Assembly: GCF_900110535.1 (NCBI RefSeq)
Contig: NZ_FOJA01000001.1
Location: forward strand, 372,001-436,000
Direction of reading: 5' to 3'
DNA length: 64,000 nucleotides
Source of the DNA: Halobacterium jilantaiense
GTDB taxonomy: Archaea > Halobacteriota > Halobacteria > Halobacteriales > Halobacteriaceae
The position numbers and the translations under genes were made by a program. The notes beneath the pieces were generated by a model. The model was not told the origin of the DNA. It did no database searches and was given only the letters and a program-made list of their open reading frames with translations. Shown one piece after another: positions 34,119 to 43,730 of the stretch; position 1 is the stretch's first letter, and every line of letters starts with the position of its first letter.

Positions 34119-35570
34119 ATGAGCAGCCGGGCCACCATCTCCTCGATGTCCACGTACGCCATTCTTGGCTGTGGCAGCGTGGGGCACGCCGTCGCAGAGG
34201 AGTTGGTCGAACGGGGGAAAGACGTCCTCATCGTCGACAAGGACGAGTCGCGGGTGGAGGCGCTCCGCGATCAAGACCTGAACGCACAGGTCGCGGACGT
34301 CCGGGACGAGGCGGTTGCGGGACTCGTCGAGGACCGCGACGTCGTCCTCATCATGGCGTCGGACGTCGACGCCAACGAGGCCGCGGTGGAGAACATCCGC
34401 GGCCGGAACGACGACCAGTTCGTGGTGGTGCGTGCGAGCGACCCAGTGACGAGTGACGAGCTCACCGAGCTCGGGGCGGACGTCGTCATCAATCCGTCGT
34501 CGGTCATCTCGGACGCGGCGCTGCGCGCGCTGGAGTCCGGCGAGCTCGAATACAAGGCCCGCCAGCTCGGCGACGTGGTGTCGGCGACTGAGGGCCGGCT
34601 TGCAATCGTCACACACGACAACCCTGACCCGGACTCGATTGCGGCCGCGGCCGCGCTGCAGGCCATCGCCGGCCACCTCGGCGTGGAGGCGGACATCCTC
34701 TACTTCGGGGACATCGGCCACCAGGAGAACCGCGCGTTCGTGAATCTGCTGGACATCGAGTTGACGCACTACGGCGACGTGGACATCGACGACTACGAGA
34801 CCGTCGCGCTCGTGGACCCGGCGAAGGCCGGCGAGGTCGAGGTAGACCGCGACGTCGACATCTTCATCGACCACTTCGAGTTCGAGGGCGACATCGAGGC
34901 GGAGTTCGCAGACGTCCGCCCGAACGTCTCCGCGACCTCCACCATCCTCACGAAGTACATCCAGGAGTTCGACCTCTCCGTCAGCCAGGCGGTCGCGACC
35001 GCGCTGCTGTACGGCATCCGCGCGGAGACGCTGGACTTCCGCCGGGACACGACGCCGGCGGACCTCACGGCGGCGGCGTACCTCTACCCGTTCGCGGACC
35101 ACGACACCCTCGAACAGGTGGAGTCCCCGAACATGAGCCCGGAGACCCTCGACGTGCTCGCCGAGGCCATCGCGAGCCGCGAGGTTCAGGGCAGCCACCT
35201 CGTGTCGAACGCGGGGTTCATCAGCGACCGGGACGCGCTCTCGCAGGCCGCCAGCCAGCTCCTGAATCTGGAGGGCATCACGACCACCGCGGTGTTCGGC
35301 ATCGTCGAGGACACCATCTACCTCGCCGCGCGCTCGAAGGACATCCGACTGAACATCGGGCGCGTGCTCGCCGACGCGTTCGTCGACATCGGGGAGTCCG
35401 CCGGTCACTCGACGCAGGCCAGCGCGGAGATTCCGCTCGGCATCTTCACCGGCATCGAGACGACCGAGGACAACCGCAACACGCTGCTGGAACTCACCGA
35501 GGAGGCGGTCACGCGGAAGCTCTTCGACGCGATGGGCGTCGAGTCCGAGAGCGGGAGCAACGGGAACTGA
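34119..35570 (+). CDS. RCK-DHH-DHHA1 phosphoesterase
   Basis: 483 aa. N-terminal RCK/TrkA-N Rossmann domain (YAILGCGSVGHAVAEELVER, then VLIVDKDESRVEALRDQDLN; residues ~10-140), then a DHH domain with VTHDNPDPDSIAAAAAL (~165) and FIDHFEF (DHH-like motif ~248), and a DHHA1-type C-terminus. Domain knowledge suggests a cytoplasmic phosphodiesterase, nucleic-acid or cyclic-di-nucleotide related, with nucleotide sensing by the RCK part; substrate unproven. An ATG at 34146 is an alternative start. Confidence 0.9.
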   Translation: MSSRATISSMSTYAILGCGSVGHAVAEELVERGKDVLIVDKDESRVEALRDQDLNAQVADVRDEAVAGLVEDRDVVLIMASDVDANEAAVENIRGRNDDQFVVVRASDPVTSDELTELGADVVINPSSVISDAALRALESGELEYKARQLGDVVSATEGRLAIVTHDNPDPDSIAAAAALQAIAGHLGVEADILYFGDIGHQENRAFVNLLDIELTHYGDVDIDDYETVALVDPAKAGEVEVDRDVDIFIDHFEFEGDIEAEFADVRPNVSATSTILTKYIQEFDLSVSQAVATALLYGIRAETLDFRRDTTPADLTAAAYLYPFADHDTLEQVESPNMSPETLDVLAEAIASREVQGSHLVSNAGFISDRDALSQAASQLLNLEGITTTAVFGIVEDTIYLAARSKDIRLNIGRVLADAFVDIGESAGHSTQASAEIPLGIFTGIETTEDNRNTLLELTEEAVTRKLFDAMGVESESGSNGN

Positions 35571-35602
35571 CGGCGCGTTGCGGTCGTCGGCACCGCCTCT
35601 CG

Positions 35603-36088
35603 ATGAGCGACGACTCGACACCTGACGGCGACGACCCCCGAGCTGAACTGTTCGTCCGTCCCTTCGGCTACGTCAACGATACGCCGGTCGTGCGGCGGCT
35701 CGGCGACAGAAACTGCTTCCTCGGGAACGCCACCGCGGCGTCACCCGACTGCGAGCGTACCTTCGAGCACGTGCTGTCGCTGACCGAGACGCCACAGCCG
35801 GCGACGACACACCACCGGCCGCTGACGGACGACGCGAACAACGACTGGGCCGCGTTCGCGGCCGCGGTCGACACCGCACGTCGACTGCTCGCGCGGGACG
35901 GGTCGCTGCTCGTGCACTGTGAAGCCGGCGTCTCGCGGAGCAGCGCGGTCGCCGCGGCGGCGCTCGCGGTCGCCGAGAGCCGTCCGTTCGTGGACGCCCT
36001 CCACGAGGTCCAGGACGCTCGCCCGCACGCCGTGCCGCACCCGGCGCTGCACGAACTCGGCGTCGAGTACGTCGCAGCACAGCAGTGA
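35603..36088 (+). CDS. Dual-specificity protein phosphatase
   Basis: 161 aa. The CX5R signature VHCEAGVSRSSAV has catalytic Cys106 and Arg112, and FLGNATAASPDCERTFEHVLSL provides the upstream general-acid region. The C-terminus (VPHPALHELGVEYV) matches DUSP-like archaeal phosphatases. Probable phosphotyrosine/serine phosphatase. It follows the RCK-DHH gene by 32 bp in the same direction, so they may share a transcript. Confidence 0.88.
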   Translation: MSDDSTPDGDDPRAELFVRPFGYVNDTPVVRRLGDRNCFLGNATAASPDCERTFEHVLSLTETPQPATTHHRPLTDDANNDWAAFAAAVDTARRLLARDGSLLVHCEAGVSRSSAVAAAALAVAESRPFVDALHEVQDARPHAVPHPALHELGVEYVAAQQ

Positions 36089-36109
36089 GAGAGCAGCGGC
36101 GTCGACGGT

Positions 36110-36400
36110 TCAGACCGCGACTTCGTCTTCCGGTTCGCCCGTGTCGTAGCGCTCGACGACGTCGTTGATGAGGACGACGTCGCCGACCGCGCGCACCCAG
36201 CGGTAGGGGACAATGACACCCTTCTTGCCGGTCATCTCGGGCGAGAACAGGTCGCGGTTGAGTTCGGAGAGCGCCAGTCCGGTGACGGTTTCGGCGTCCA
36301 GATTCAGCTGGATGTCCTCGACTTCGCCGACGAACACGCCGTTGTTGGAGTACACCTCGCGGCCGACCAGAGACGTAATCTCGTCTGCGTCTGCGTCCAT
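36110..36400 (-). CDS. PRC-barrel domain protein
   Basis: 96 aa from ATG 36400 (MDADADEITSLVGREVYSNN). A single PRC-barrel: EITSLVGREVYSNNGVFVGEVEDIQ, VIVPYRWVRAVGDVVLINDVV. In haloarchaea these small PRC proteins are cytoplasmic; some are linked to cell division (CdpB) or RNA metabolism. Which one this is cannot be told from sequence alone. The ATG is preceded by GC-rich DNA. Confidence 0.85.
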   Translation of the reverse strand: MDADADEITSLVGREVYSNNGVFVGEVEDIQLNLDAETVTGLALSELNRDLFSPEMTGKKGVIVPYRWVRAVGDVVLINDVVERYDTGEPEDEVAV

Positions 36401-36490
36401 GCTACGTGGATTGCGCGGGGGGAACCTTAAGTCTTGAAGCCGCGGATGACCGGCGTCAGACGCCCGCAACTGGCCTCCGCGCGGGCAGGG

Positions 36491-37627
36491 TCAGTCGAGG
36501 TCCGCGATGACGCCGCCGAGTGCGTCGAGGGCGGCGGCGGAGTGGTCGGGGGTGCGGCCGAGGCTCACTCGGACCCGCTCGCGGTCGTCGAAGAACCGGC
36601 CGGGGGCGACGAGCACACCCTCGTCCCAGGCGGCAGTCGCGAGTTCGTCGCCGTCCACGCCGTCGACGTCGAGGAACGCGTACGTCGAGCCGTCCGGGAC
36701 GACTGCGTCGACCGTGTCGTGGGCGTCGACGAACGACGCGAGGAGCGCGTGGTTCTCCGCGATGAGTCCGTGGGCGCGCTCCGTGAGCGCGTCGACGTTG
36801 TGGAACGCTCGCATCCCGAGCGCGCGACTCGGGCCGGCGTTCCCGGGGAGGTGGTAGAGGACCGAGCGGGCGCGTTCCACGAACTCGGGGTCGGCGATCA
36901 GCCAGCCGACGGAGAGGTCGCCGAGCCCGAAGAGCTTCGTGAGCGACCCGGTGACGACTGCGGCGTCGAGGTCTGCGGCGGTCGGTCCGCCGAACGGGCC
37001 GTCGTCCGTGTCCGAACCGAACGGCGCGTACACTTCGTCGACGAGGAGGCGCGCGTCGGCGTCGGCGGCGGCGGCAGCGGCCTCGGCGAGCGCGTCGTGG
37101 TCGGCGAGCCGACCGCTGGGGTTGTGGCGGTTGGTCACCGTAACGAGCTTCGTGTGCTCGTCGATGGCGGCGGCGACCCGGTCGGGGTCGAGAAGGTAGT
37201 CCTCGTCCTCCGGGCGCAGGAAGCGGTTCGTCGTTCCTCCGATGGCGCGCGGCGCTTCGACGAGCGGCTCGTACCCCGGCTTCTCGACGAGTGCGGTCGG
37301 CGCTGCGTCCTCGTCGCTGTCGCCGTCGTCCGGCTCACCGTCGCCGTTCGTGCCCGCGTCGGGGTAGAGCGCCGCGGCGGTCGCGACGAAGTTCGCTGTC
37401 GACGCCCCGGGCGTCACCAGCACGCGCTCCGGGTGGACGCCGTACTCGCCGGCAATCTGTGTCTCCAGCGTGGCACCGGCGGGCGGGTCGGAGAGCCCCT
37501 CCAGGGGCGCTGGGACGACCGTGGGTTCGTGGTCGCGGTCGCCGCGCAGGTCACTCGACCCGAGGTCGTAGAGCGCGACCTCCGGCCGGCCGGCGATCCA
37601 CTCGATGTAGTCCAGCCGCGGGAACAT
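36491..37627 (-). CDS. PLP-dependent class I/II aminotransferase
   Basis: 378 aa from ATG 37627 (MFPRLDYIEWIAGRPEVALYD). PLP-fold markers: TPGASTANFVATAAALYP, NRHNPSGRL, LLVDEVYAPF and the Schiff-base lysine in VTGSLTKLFGLGDLSVGWLI. A class I/II aminotransferase; the cobalamin-pathway CobD/HisC relatives share this shape, but the substrate cannot be assigned. A low-complexity insertion (DAGTNGDGEPDDGDSDEDAA) interrupts the N-terminal half, not seen in most homologous folds. Confidence 0.85.
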   Translation of the reverse strand: MFPRLDYIEWIAGRPEVALYDLGSSDLRGDRDHEPTVVPAPLEGLSDPPAGATLETQIAGEYGVHPERVLVTPGASTANFVATAAALYPDAGTNGDGEPDDGDSDEDAAPTALVEKPGYEPLVEAPRAIGGTTNRFLRPEDEDYLLDPDRVAAAIDEHTKLVTVTNRHNPSGRLADHDALAEAAAAAADADARLLVDEVYAPFGSDTDDGPFGGPTAADLDAAVVTGSLTKLFGLGDLSVGWLIADPEFVERARSVLYHLPGNAGPSRALGMRAFHNVDALTERAHGLIAENHALLASFVDAHDTVDAVVPDGSTYAFLDVDGVDGDELATAAWDEGVLVAPGRFFDDRERVRVSLGRTPDHSAAALDALGGVIADLD

Positions 37628-37659
37628 GTCTCGCAGTCCGGCGGCTGGCGGGAAAGAAG

Positions 37660-38019
37660 TTATCGCTTCGACCGGCCGGGCGGGAGGTCGTGGCTCGCGC
37701 GCTCGTCGAGCATCGCCTCGTACTGGCAGACGAGGATGCGGCAGTCCGACTGCGGAACCGCGGTGCAGAGCAGGTGGAGTTCGGCGTCCCGGTCGCTGTC
37801 GTAGTACCGCCGCGAGTCGGACTGGTCGAGGGACCCGGACAGCAGGTAGCCCGCGCAGCGACAGCACCAGCCCTGCTGGCAGTCCGCCGGCAGCCAGACG
37901 CCGGCGTTCCGGGCCGCCCACAGCACGTACTCGCCGTCCCGAACGTCGACGGCGACTGACTGGCCGTCCGCGTCGGTGCCACAGCCCTCGGGCACGACGA
38001 GTTCGACGGTGTAGGTCAC
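37660..38019 (-). CDS. 2Fe-2S ferredoxin, plant/halobacterial type
   Basis: 119 aa. The cluster ligands are visible: the CX4CX2C core in ADCQQGWCCRCAGYLLSG and the final Cys in LHLLCTAVPQSD. N-terminal VELVVPEGCGTDADGQSVAVDV is the beta-grasp start. Electron carrier, partner unknown; the Dps/ferritin-like gene lies 37 bp upstream on the same strand. Confidence 0.88.
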   Translation of the reverse strand: MTYTVELVVPEGCGTDADGQSVAVDVRDGEYVLWAARNAGVWLPADCQQGWCCRCAGYLLSGSLDQSDSRRYYDSDRDAELHLLCTAVPQSDCRILVCQYEAMLDERASHDLPPGRSKR

Positions 38020-38056
38020 GCCGCGTTCGGCGGCGTCTGCCCGTGGGTCGCCGCCG

Positions 38057-38692
38057 TCACGCCGAGTCGTTCATGCGGTTGTTCGTGGAGTACGGCGCGT
38101 CCCCGGGTTCGCCGCGCGCGAAGTGGCCGGCGGGGTTGGCTTCGCCGTCGCGCTCCCGGCTGAGGAGTTCGATGAACCACGCCTCGTGGTCGACCTCCTC
38201 GTTGTAGATGCGCTGGGCCATGTCGTACGTGCGGGGGTCGCAGTCGCGGGTCATGTCACAGACCTCCGCCCACGTCCGGATGGCACAGCGCTCGGCCTCC
38301 AGCAGCGTCTCCAGGATGTTCGCCGGCGTCGGGTCGTCGGGGAGGTAGGCGTCCGGGCAGGACGCGCGGTCGGCGAAATCCCGGATGTCGTTCGGGAGTT
38401 TGCCGCCGAGTTCGAACACTCGGGGCATCACGAGTTCGAAGTGCGCGCGGTCCTCCAGGCGCGCGTCCTCGGTAATCTCCTTGAGGTCCTCTTCTCCGGC
38501 GAGGAAACACCGGAGGTTCGTGTAGTAGTAGTACGTCGTGAACTCGGCTCCGATGGCGTCGATGAGCGTCTCTCGAATCTCCTCTGGGTCGCCGCCGCGC
38601 TCGCGCACGACCTCAGCCCCGACGCGCTTGGACGTGTCGCCGGGCTGGACGCTGCCGCTGCCGTGGCGTTTCTCGTCGGACATGGCACTCAC
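38057..38692 (-). CDS. Ferritin-like/Dps-like protein
   Basis: 211 aa. A four-helix ferritin-like core: [67 protein letters not shown] and [19 protein letters not shown] provide Glu/His ligands (E-xx-H, EVDHE). Paired Cys around [11 protein letters not shown] resemble the archaeal DPS-like (DPSL) Cys motif. Likely iron binding or peroxide detoxification. An internal ATG at 38683 is an equally likely start. The ferredoxin follows 37 bp downstream. Confidence 0.82.
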   Translation of the reverse strand: MSAMSDEKRHGSGSVQPGDTSKRVGAEVVRERGGDPEEIRETLIDAIGAEFTTYYYYTNLRCFLAGEEDLKEITEDARLEDRAHFELVMPRVFELGGKLPNDIRDFADRASCPDAYLPDDPTPANILETLLEAERCAIRTWAEVCDMTRDCDPRTYDMAQRIYNEEVDHEAWFIELLSRERDGEANPAGHFARGEPGDAPYSTNNRMNDSA

Positions 38693-38848
38693 ACGTACTC
38701 GGAGCGGCCCCTTAGTGGCCTTCAGCCGACAGAATTCGCGTTGGCGGCCAGACGGTTCCCGGACGGTGGCAGCCTACGCACAGCGGCGACTCGCCCGGAA
38801 GACGAGACCACCGGAAACCGTTTGCCGACGGCGCTCCCTACCCGAGTT

Positions 38849-41149
38849 GTGGACGACCTCGCCGACTGGCTCCGGGGACGGCCGTGGTACGTCGACCAGA
38901 TTGTCGACGAGCGAACGCGCCCGGGTCGCGACGCCCGAACGCGGGACATCGACGTCGAAGGCCGCCTCGACTCGGCGCTCGCCGACCGGGGCATCGACGC
39001 CCTCTACGAACATCAGGCAGACGCTGTCGAGGCGGTCAGGGACGGCCGTGACGTGGTCATCGCAACCCCGACGGCGAGCGGGAAGAGCCTCGCGTACACG
39101 GTGCCGGCGTTCGAGCGCGCGATGGACCACGGCGGCCGCACGCTCTACCTCGGCCCGCAGAACGCGCTCGTCGCGGACCAGTCAGACACCCTCTCGGGCC
39201 TCGCGAGAGACCTCGGGTTCGGCAGCCGCGTGCAGGTCGACACCTACACCGGCCGGCTGTCGAAATCCGAGAAGCGGAGCGTCCGCGACAGACAGCCGAC
39301 GGTCCTGCTGTCGAATCCCGACATGCTGCACTACGCCCTGCTCCCGCACGCCCACCGGCTCTGGGAGTGGTTCTTCTCGGGGCTGGAGACGGTCGTGATA
39401 GACGAGGTCCACGAGTACCGCGGCGTCTTCGGCGGCCACGTCTCGCTGTTGCTGCGGCGGCTCCGCAGGGTCTGCGAGCGGTTCGACGCCGATCCCCAGT
39501 TCGTCTGCTGCTCGGCGACCATCGGCAACCCAGTCGAGCACGCCAGCCGCGTCACCGGCAAGGACGAGTCGGGGTTCCGGCTCGTCGACGAGGACACCAG
39601 CGCCACGGGCGACACGCACTGGTTCGTCTGGAACCCCCCGAAGCAGGACGGTGGGGAGGGACGGCGGCGCTCCTCACACGTCGAAACCCGCCACCTGATG
39701 GCGGACTTCGTCTCCGAGGGCTACCAGACGCTCGCCTTCACGCGCTCCCGGCAGGGGGCCGAACGCAACGCCACCGCGACGAGCGACGACCTCCGCGAGC
39801 GCGGCGAACACGACCTCGCAGACGACATCGCCGCCTATCAGGGCTCCCTGACCGACGACCGCCGCCGCAGCCTCGAAGCCGGGCTCCACGACGGCAGCCT
39901 CCGGGGCGTCTGGAGCACGAACGCGCTCGAACTCGGCGTCGACGTGGGCGGCCTCGACGCCGTCCTGCTGGACGGCTACCCCGGCACCCGGATGAACACG
40001 TTCCAGCGCGCCGGCCGGGCGGGCCGCGGCACCGACGACGCCGCCGTCGTCCTCGTCGCGGGCGAGGACCAGCTCGACCAGTACGTCGCCGCCAACCCGG
40101 GGGCGCTGTTCGACGGCGACCCGGAGCGCGCGGTGGTCGACCCCGCAAACGAGTTCCTGCTCGACGACCACCTGCGGTGTGCGGCCAGCGAGAACTGGCT
40201 GAAGCCCGAGGACCGCGAGTACTTCCCGCGGTTCGAGGAGCGAGTGAAGCGCCTCGAATCTGCGGGGGACCTCGAACAGCGCGCGACGAAGTACGGACTG
40301 CGGTGGGTCGACGACACCGACGGCAGCCCCCAGCACGAGATGAGCCTGCGCACCATCGACGACGCCGAGGTCCAGTTGCTCGACCCGAGCAACGACACGC
40401 TCGCCACCCTGGAACAGGCGGACGCGGTGCGGGACGCCCACCCGGGCGCAATCTACCACCACCAGGGCCAGCGCTACGAGGTCTCGGACCTCGACCTCGA
40501 CCGGGGCGTGGCGAAGCTCTCCCCGACGTGGGCCGACCACTACACGCGGGTGCTCACCGAGAAGGACATCGAGGTGCACGCAGACCTCGACGAACGCACG
40601 CCGTTCGGCAGAGACGACGTTCCGGTCGGGTTCGCGGACATCACACTCACGACGCAGGTCACGGGCTACCAGCGCCGGGACGCCAAGCGCGGCGAAGCCC
40701 TCGACACCATCTCGCTCGACATGCCGCCCCAGGAACTGGAGACGAAGGCGCTGTACTTCGCGCTGCCCCCCGACATAGAGCAGCAGTTGCTCGCCGGCGG
40801 CGACCTCCCGGGCGGCATCCACGCCGCCGAACACGCGCTCATCTCGATGTTCCCGACGGAGTTCCTCTGCGACCGCGGCGACATCGGCGGCCTGTCGACG
40901 CCGGTCCACCCCCACACGGGTCGGCCGACCATCTTCGTCTACGACGGCTACCCGGGCGGCGTCGGCCTCACCCGCGAGGGCTTCCGGGCGATGGGGAGTC
41001 TGGCCGACAGCACGCTCTCGATGCTCCGAGCGTGTGACTGCGCGGACGGCTGTCCGGCGTGCGTGCAGTCCCCGCAGTGCGGGAACGCCAACGACCCACT
41101 GGACAAGGACCTCGCAGTCGACTGTCTGGCTGCGCTCACCGGAGACTGA
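38849..41149 (+). CDS. MrfA/YprA-like DEAD/DEAH helicase with DUF1998
   Basis: 766 aa from GTG 38849 (VDDLADWLRGRPWYVDQIVDE); earlier in-frame codons run over the ferritin gene on the other strand. Walker A ATPTASGKS (~73), DEVH box in VVIDEVHEYRG (~183), SATIG, helicase C motifs VWSTNALELGVDVGGLDAV and FQRAGRAGRG, and a C-terminal DUF1998 Cys cluster CDCADGCPACVQSPQCG (~728-745). Relatives include the MrfA mitomycin-repair helicase. The last 14 bp overlap the convergent membrane-protein gene. Confidence 0.92.
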   Translation: MDDLADWLRGRPWYVDQIVDERTRPGRDARTRDIDVEGRLDSALADRGIDALYEHQADAVEAVRDGRDVVIATPTASGKSLAYTVPAFERAMDHGGRTLYLGPQNALVADQSDTLSGLARDLGFGSRVQVDTYTGRLSKSEKRSVRDRQPTVLLSNPDMLHYALLPHAHRLWEWFFSGLETVVIDEVHEYRGVFGGHVSLLLRRLRRVCERFDADPQFVCCSATIGNPVEHASRVTGKDESGFRLVDEDTSATGDTHWFVWNPPKQDGGEGRRRSSHVETRHLMADFVSEGYQTLAFTRSRQGAERNATATSDDLRERGEHDLADDIAAYQGSLTDDRRRSLEAGLHDGSLRGVWSTNALELGVDVGGLDAVLLDGYPGTRMNTFQRAGRAGRGTDDAAVVLVAGEDQLDQYVAANPGALFDGDPERAVVDPANEFLLDDHLRCAASENWLKPEDREYFPRFEERVKRLESAGDLEQRATKYGLRWVDDTDGSPQHEMSLRTIDDAEVQLLDPSNDTLATLEQADAVRDAHPGAIYHHQGQRYEVSDLDLDRGVAKLSPTWADHYTRVLTEKDIEVHADLDERTPFGRDDVPVGFADITLTTQVTGYQRRDAKRGEALDTISLDMPPQELETKALYFALPPDIEQQLLAGGDLPGGIHAAEHALISMFPTEFLCDRGDIGGLSTPVHPHTGRPTIFVYDGYPGGVGLTREGFRAMGSLADSTLSMLRACDCADGCPACVQSPQCGNANDPLDKDLAVDCLAALTGD

Positions 41150-42041
41150 ACGCGACGGCCGACCGGTCGAGGACGGCCAGAGAGTGGTACCGGAGGAACG
41201 TCATCGTCGGCACGCTCACCGCGCCGACGGCGAGCAGGCCGACGACAGCCGCCACCGCGAGTGACAGCGCGCCGAGCGGCGACACCGCGCCGACGAACAG
41301 ACCGCCGAGGCCGAACGGCACGGCGACGACGGCCACCGCGAAGCCCAGCGCGAGACTCGCGCCGAACAGCAACACGGCCTTCACGAGCACGTAGACGCCG
41401 AACTGCCGCCAGTCAGCGCGGACCTCGGGCCAGAGCCGCCGCCAGCCCGCGACGACACCGACGCCGTCGTCGACCATCAGCGGCACCACGAACGCCGTCG
41501 TGAACTCCGAAGCGACCGCGGACGCAGCGCCGACGACCGCCGCCAGCGGCACCGTGACGACCAGCAGCGCGAGCCAGGCCACCGGTCCGACGAGCAGGGC
41601 TGCGGCGACGGGGGCGACGACGAGCGCCACCGCGAGGAGGCCCGCGAACACCACGGCGAGCCGGAAACCGAGCAGCCGCAGTCCCGCCCCCAGCCACCGA
41701 CGGAACGGTGTCGCGACCCGCACGTCACGGGAGCGTGCGACGTCCACGAGGACGAACTCCATGACTGCGCCGACGGCCGCGACGACGGCCGCAGCGGCGA
41801 CCAAGGCCGCGCCGAGCAGGGCGAACGCGGCGACGAACTCCCCGACCGTGTACTCTCGCGTGAACTCCACGACCGCTTCCGGCGGGGCTTCGGCGGAGAA
41901 CGTCGGGGTCTGGGGCGCGGACAGCCCCGCGAACGCCGTGATGACCGCAAGCCGGAGCCACGCCCCCAGGTCGAACGGCAACAGGAGGTCGCGGGTCTCC
42001 GCGAACGCCTCGTCGAGCGCGTCGACGGCGTACCACCTCAT
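41136..42041 (-). CDS. Multi-pass membrane protein, DUF7544-type
   Basis: 301 aa from ATG 42041 (MRWYAVDALDEAFAETRDLLLPFDLGAWLRLAVI). The WYAVDALDEAFAETRDLLLPFDLG start and about six helices match the haloarchaeal DUF7544-like family. The middle (ARSRDVRVATPFRRWLGAGLRLLGF) is a conserved amphipathic loop. Function unknown. It overlaps the helicase tail by 14 bp, convergently. Confidence 0.78.
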   Translation of the reverse strand: MRWYAVDALDEAFAETRDLLLPFDLGAWLRLAVITAFAGLSAPQTPTFSAEAPPEAVVEFTREYTVGEFVAAFALLGAALVAAAAVVAAVGAVMEFVLVDVARSRDVRVATPFRRWLGAGLRLLGFRLAVVFAGLLAVALVVAPVAAALLVGPVAWLALLVVTVPLAAVVGAASAVASEFTTAFVVPLMVDDGVGVVAGWRRLWPEVRADWRQFGVYVLVKAVLLFGASLALGFAVAVVAVPFGLGGLFVGAVSPLGALSLAVAAVVGLLAVGAVSVPTMTFLRYHSLAVLDRSAVAFSLR

Positions 42042-42093
42042 GCAGACGCGTTCACCGCCGGCCGCGAAAAAAGTGCAGGAGAGAGCCGTGCGC

Positions 42094-43569
42094 CTACTTC
42101 CGCTTCTTCTTCTTCCCCTTCTTCTCGCCGTTGCCGCCGTCGCTGGCGGCTTCCACGAGCGCTTCGAGGTCGAGGTGGCCGGCACCGTGGTAGGTCTCGC
42201 CCTCGTCCGGCAGGCTCGCGGTTTCTCGGACGAGTGACTCGACCGCCTCGACGCTGGCGTCCGGCCGCAGTGACCGGACGAGTGCGACCGCACCGGTGAC
42301 CTGCGGCGCGGCCATCGAGGTGCCGGCTTTCCAGCCGTAGCCCGCGACGACCTCCCCGTCCGGAGTGGTCTCGTTGACCGTCGAGTACACGAGGTCGTTG
42401 TACGCGTCGGCGTTCCCGGCGCTGATGGCGTCGACGTCGTAGTTCCCGCCGCCCGCGCTCACGTCGACCGCAGACCCGTAGTTCGTGTACGGTGCCGGGT
42501 CGGTCGTCGGCTCGTCGAGGCGGTTGCCGGTGAGCCACTTGGCCTCGTTGTCGCTGTGCTTGCCGCCCCAGCCGTAGCCGATGGGGCCGGTCGCGCTCAC
42601 GCCGAAGACGCCGTCGGCCTCCGTCGGGAGGCTGAGCGTGTTCTCGGCGTCCATGTCCAGCGACGCGTTGCCCGCGGAGTTGACGATTACCGTCCCCTGC
42701 GAGCGGACGTACGCCGCGACCTGACTGATGATCTGCTCCAGCGCGATCAGGCTCGGATACTCGACGGTGTCGGCGACCGTGTACCCGACGCTGTAGTTGA
42801 TCGCGTCACAGCCGACCTGGGCGGCGTACTGCCAGCCGGCGAGACCGTCGCCTGCGTAGCCCTGCAGTCCGGAGAACATCCGGACGGCGACGATTTCGGT
42901 GTCCGGGGCCGTTCCGAGGACACCGCCACCGGGGCCGTCGTTGTCGTTCGTCGCGGCGATCGTGCCCGCGACGTGGGTGCCGTGGCTCCCCGCGCCGTTC
43001 GGACGGAAGTCGAAGCCGTCGCCCGTGATGTTCTTCGAGAGGTCCGCGTTCACCACGCCCGCCAGGTCGGGGTGGTCGTCGTACACGCCGGAGTCGACGA
43101 CGGCGACGCGGGTCCCCTCGCCTGTCGCCGTGTCGTGGACGAAGTTGCCGCCGCCGGGCTTGTCGGTGAGTTCGCCGCTGAGGTCCTGCTCGCGTTTGTC
43201 CCACTGGTACTCGGTGTTGCTCGCCGGCCCGTCGTGGTTGTGGCTCGCGGAGTCACCCGCGGCAGTCGGGCCAGCGGCGTCGACGACCGCACCGGCTTCG
43301 TCGTCGCTGCGGTCGATTTTCACGTCTGGCGCGGTCGCCGTCGCGCTCCCGACCCGGGACTGGTCGCCGCGAGCGACCAGCACGTCGGCCGCCGAGAGGT
43401 CGTGGATGACTTCCACGTCCTCGGGAACGTCACCCCGATCTACTTTCCGGAGATTGATGAGGAATCGCTCGTCGGCGCTCGTCGCCGACGCGCCCCCCGC
43501 CCCGACCGCGAGCCCGCTCAGTGCTACGCCCGTGCCCTTCAGAAACGTCCGCCTGTGATAGCCTGCCAT
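42094..43569 (-). CDS. Subtilisin-family (S8) serine protease, Tat-exported
   Basis: 491 aa. Tat signal MAGYHRRTFLKGTGVALSGLAVGAGG region, an I9-like propeptide (~45-105), then the peptidase S8 domain with Asp in VAVVDSGVYDDH (~157), His in GSHGTHVAGT (~196), oxyanion Asn in IVNSAGNAS and Ser in AGTSMAAPQVTGA (~418). Halolysin-like extracellular protease. The tail ends with GEKKGKKKKRK, an extreme Lys run in an acidic proteome. Confidence 0.93.
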   Translation of the reverse strand: MAGYHRRTFLKGTGVALSGLAVGAGGASATSADERFLINLRKVDRGDVPEDVEVIHDLSAADVLVARGDQSRVGSATATAPDVKIDRSDDEAGAVVDAAGPTAAGDSASHNHDGPASNTEYQWDKREQDLSGELTDKPGGGNFVHDTATGEGTRVAVVDSGVYDDHPDLAGVVNADLSKNITGDGFDFRPNGAGSHGTHVAGTIAATNDNDGPGGGVLGTAPDTEIVAVRMFSGLQGYAGDGLAGWQYAAQVGCDAINYSVGYTVADTVEYPSLIALEQIISQVAAYVRSQGTVIVNSAGNASLDMDAENTLSLPTEADGVFGVSATGPIGYGWGGKHSDNEAKWLTGNRLDEPTTDPAPYTNYGSAVDVSAGGGNYDVDAISAGNADAYNDLVYSTVNETTPDGEVVAGYGWKAGTSMAAPQVTGAVALVRSLRPDASVEAVESLVRETASLPDEGETYHGAGHLDLEALVEAASDGGNGEKKGKKKKRK

Positions 43570-43730
43570 GGCTACTGTTTCCGTTTCTTTTGACCTACAA
43601 AATACGTTCCGACTGAAAATAGAAACTTAAATTTTAGTGACAGGTGACCGCTGGCTTCGAGAGGGGGGTCTGAGTACGTCGACCGGCGACCGCGACAAGA
43701 CTTTAGACGGCGCACAGCTAACCCCAGTGC

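Noticed and set aside
36434-37804. Plus-strand frame of 456 codons opposite the aminotransferase
   Set aside because: Antisense to a gene with clear PLP motifs; shadow composition.
38123-38848. Extending the MrfA-like helicase 242 codons upstream
   Set aside because: The extension lies over the ferritin-like gene on the opposite strand and lacks helicase features; GTG 38849 gives the usual length.
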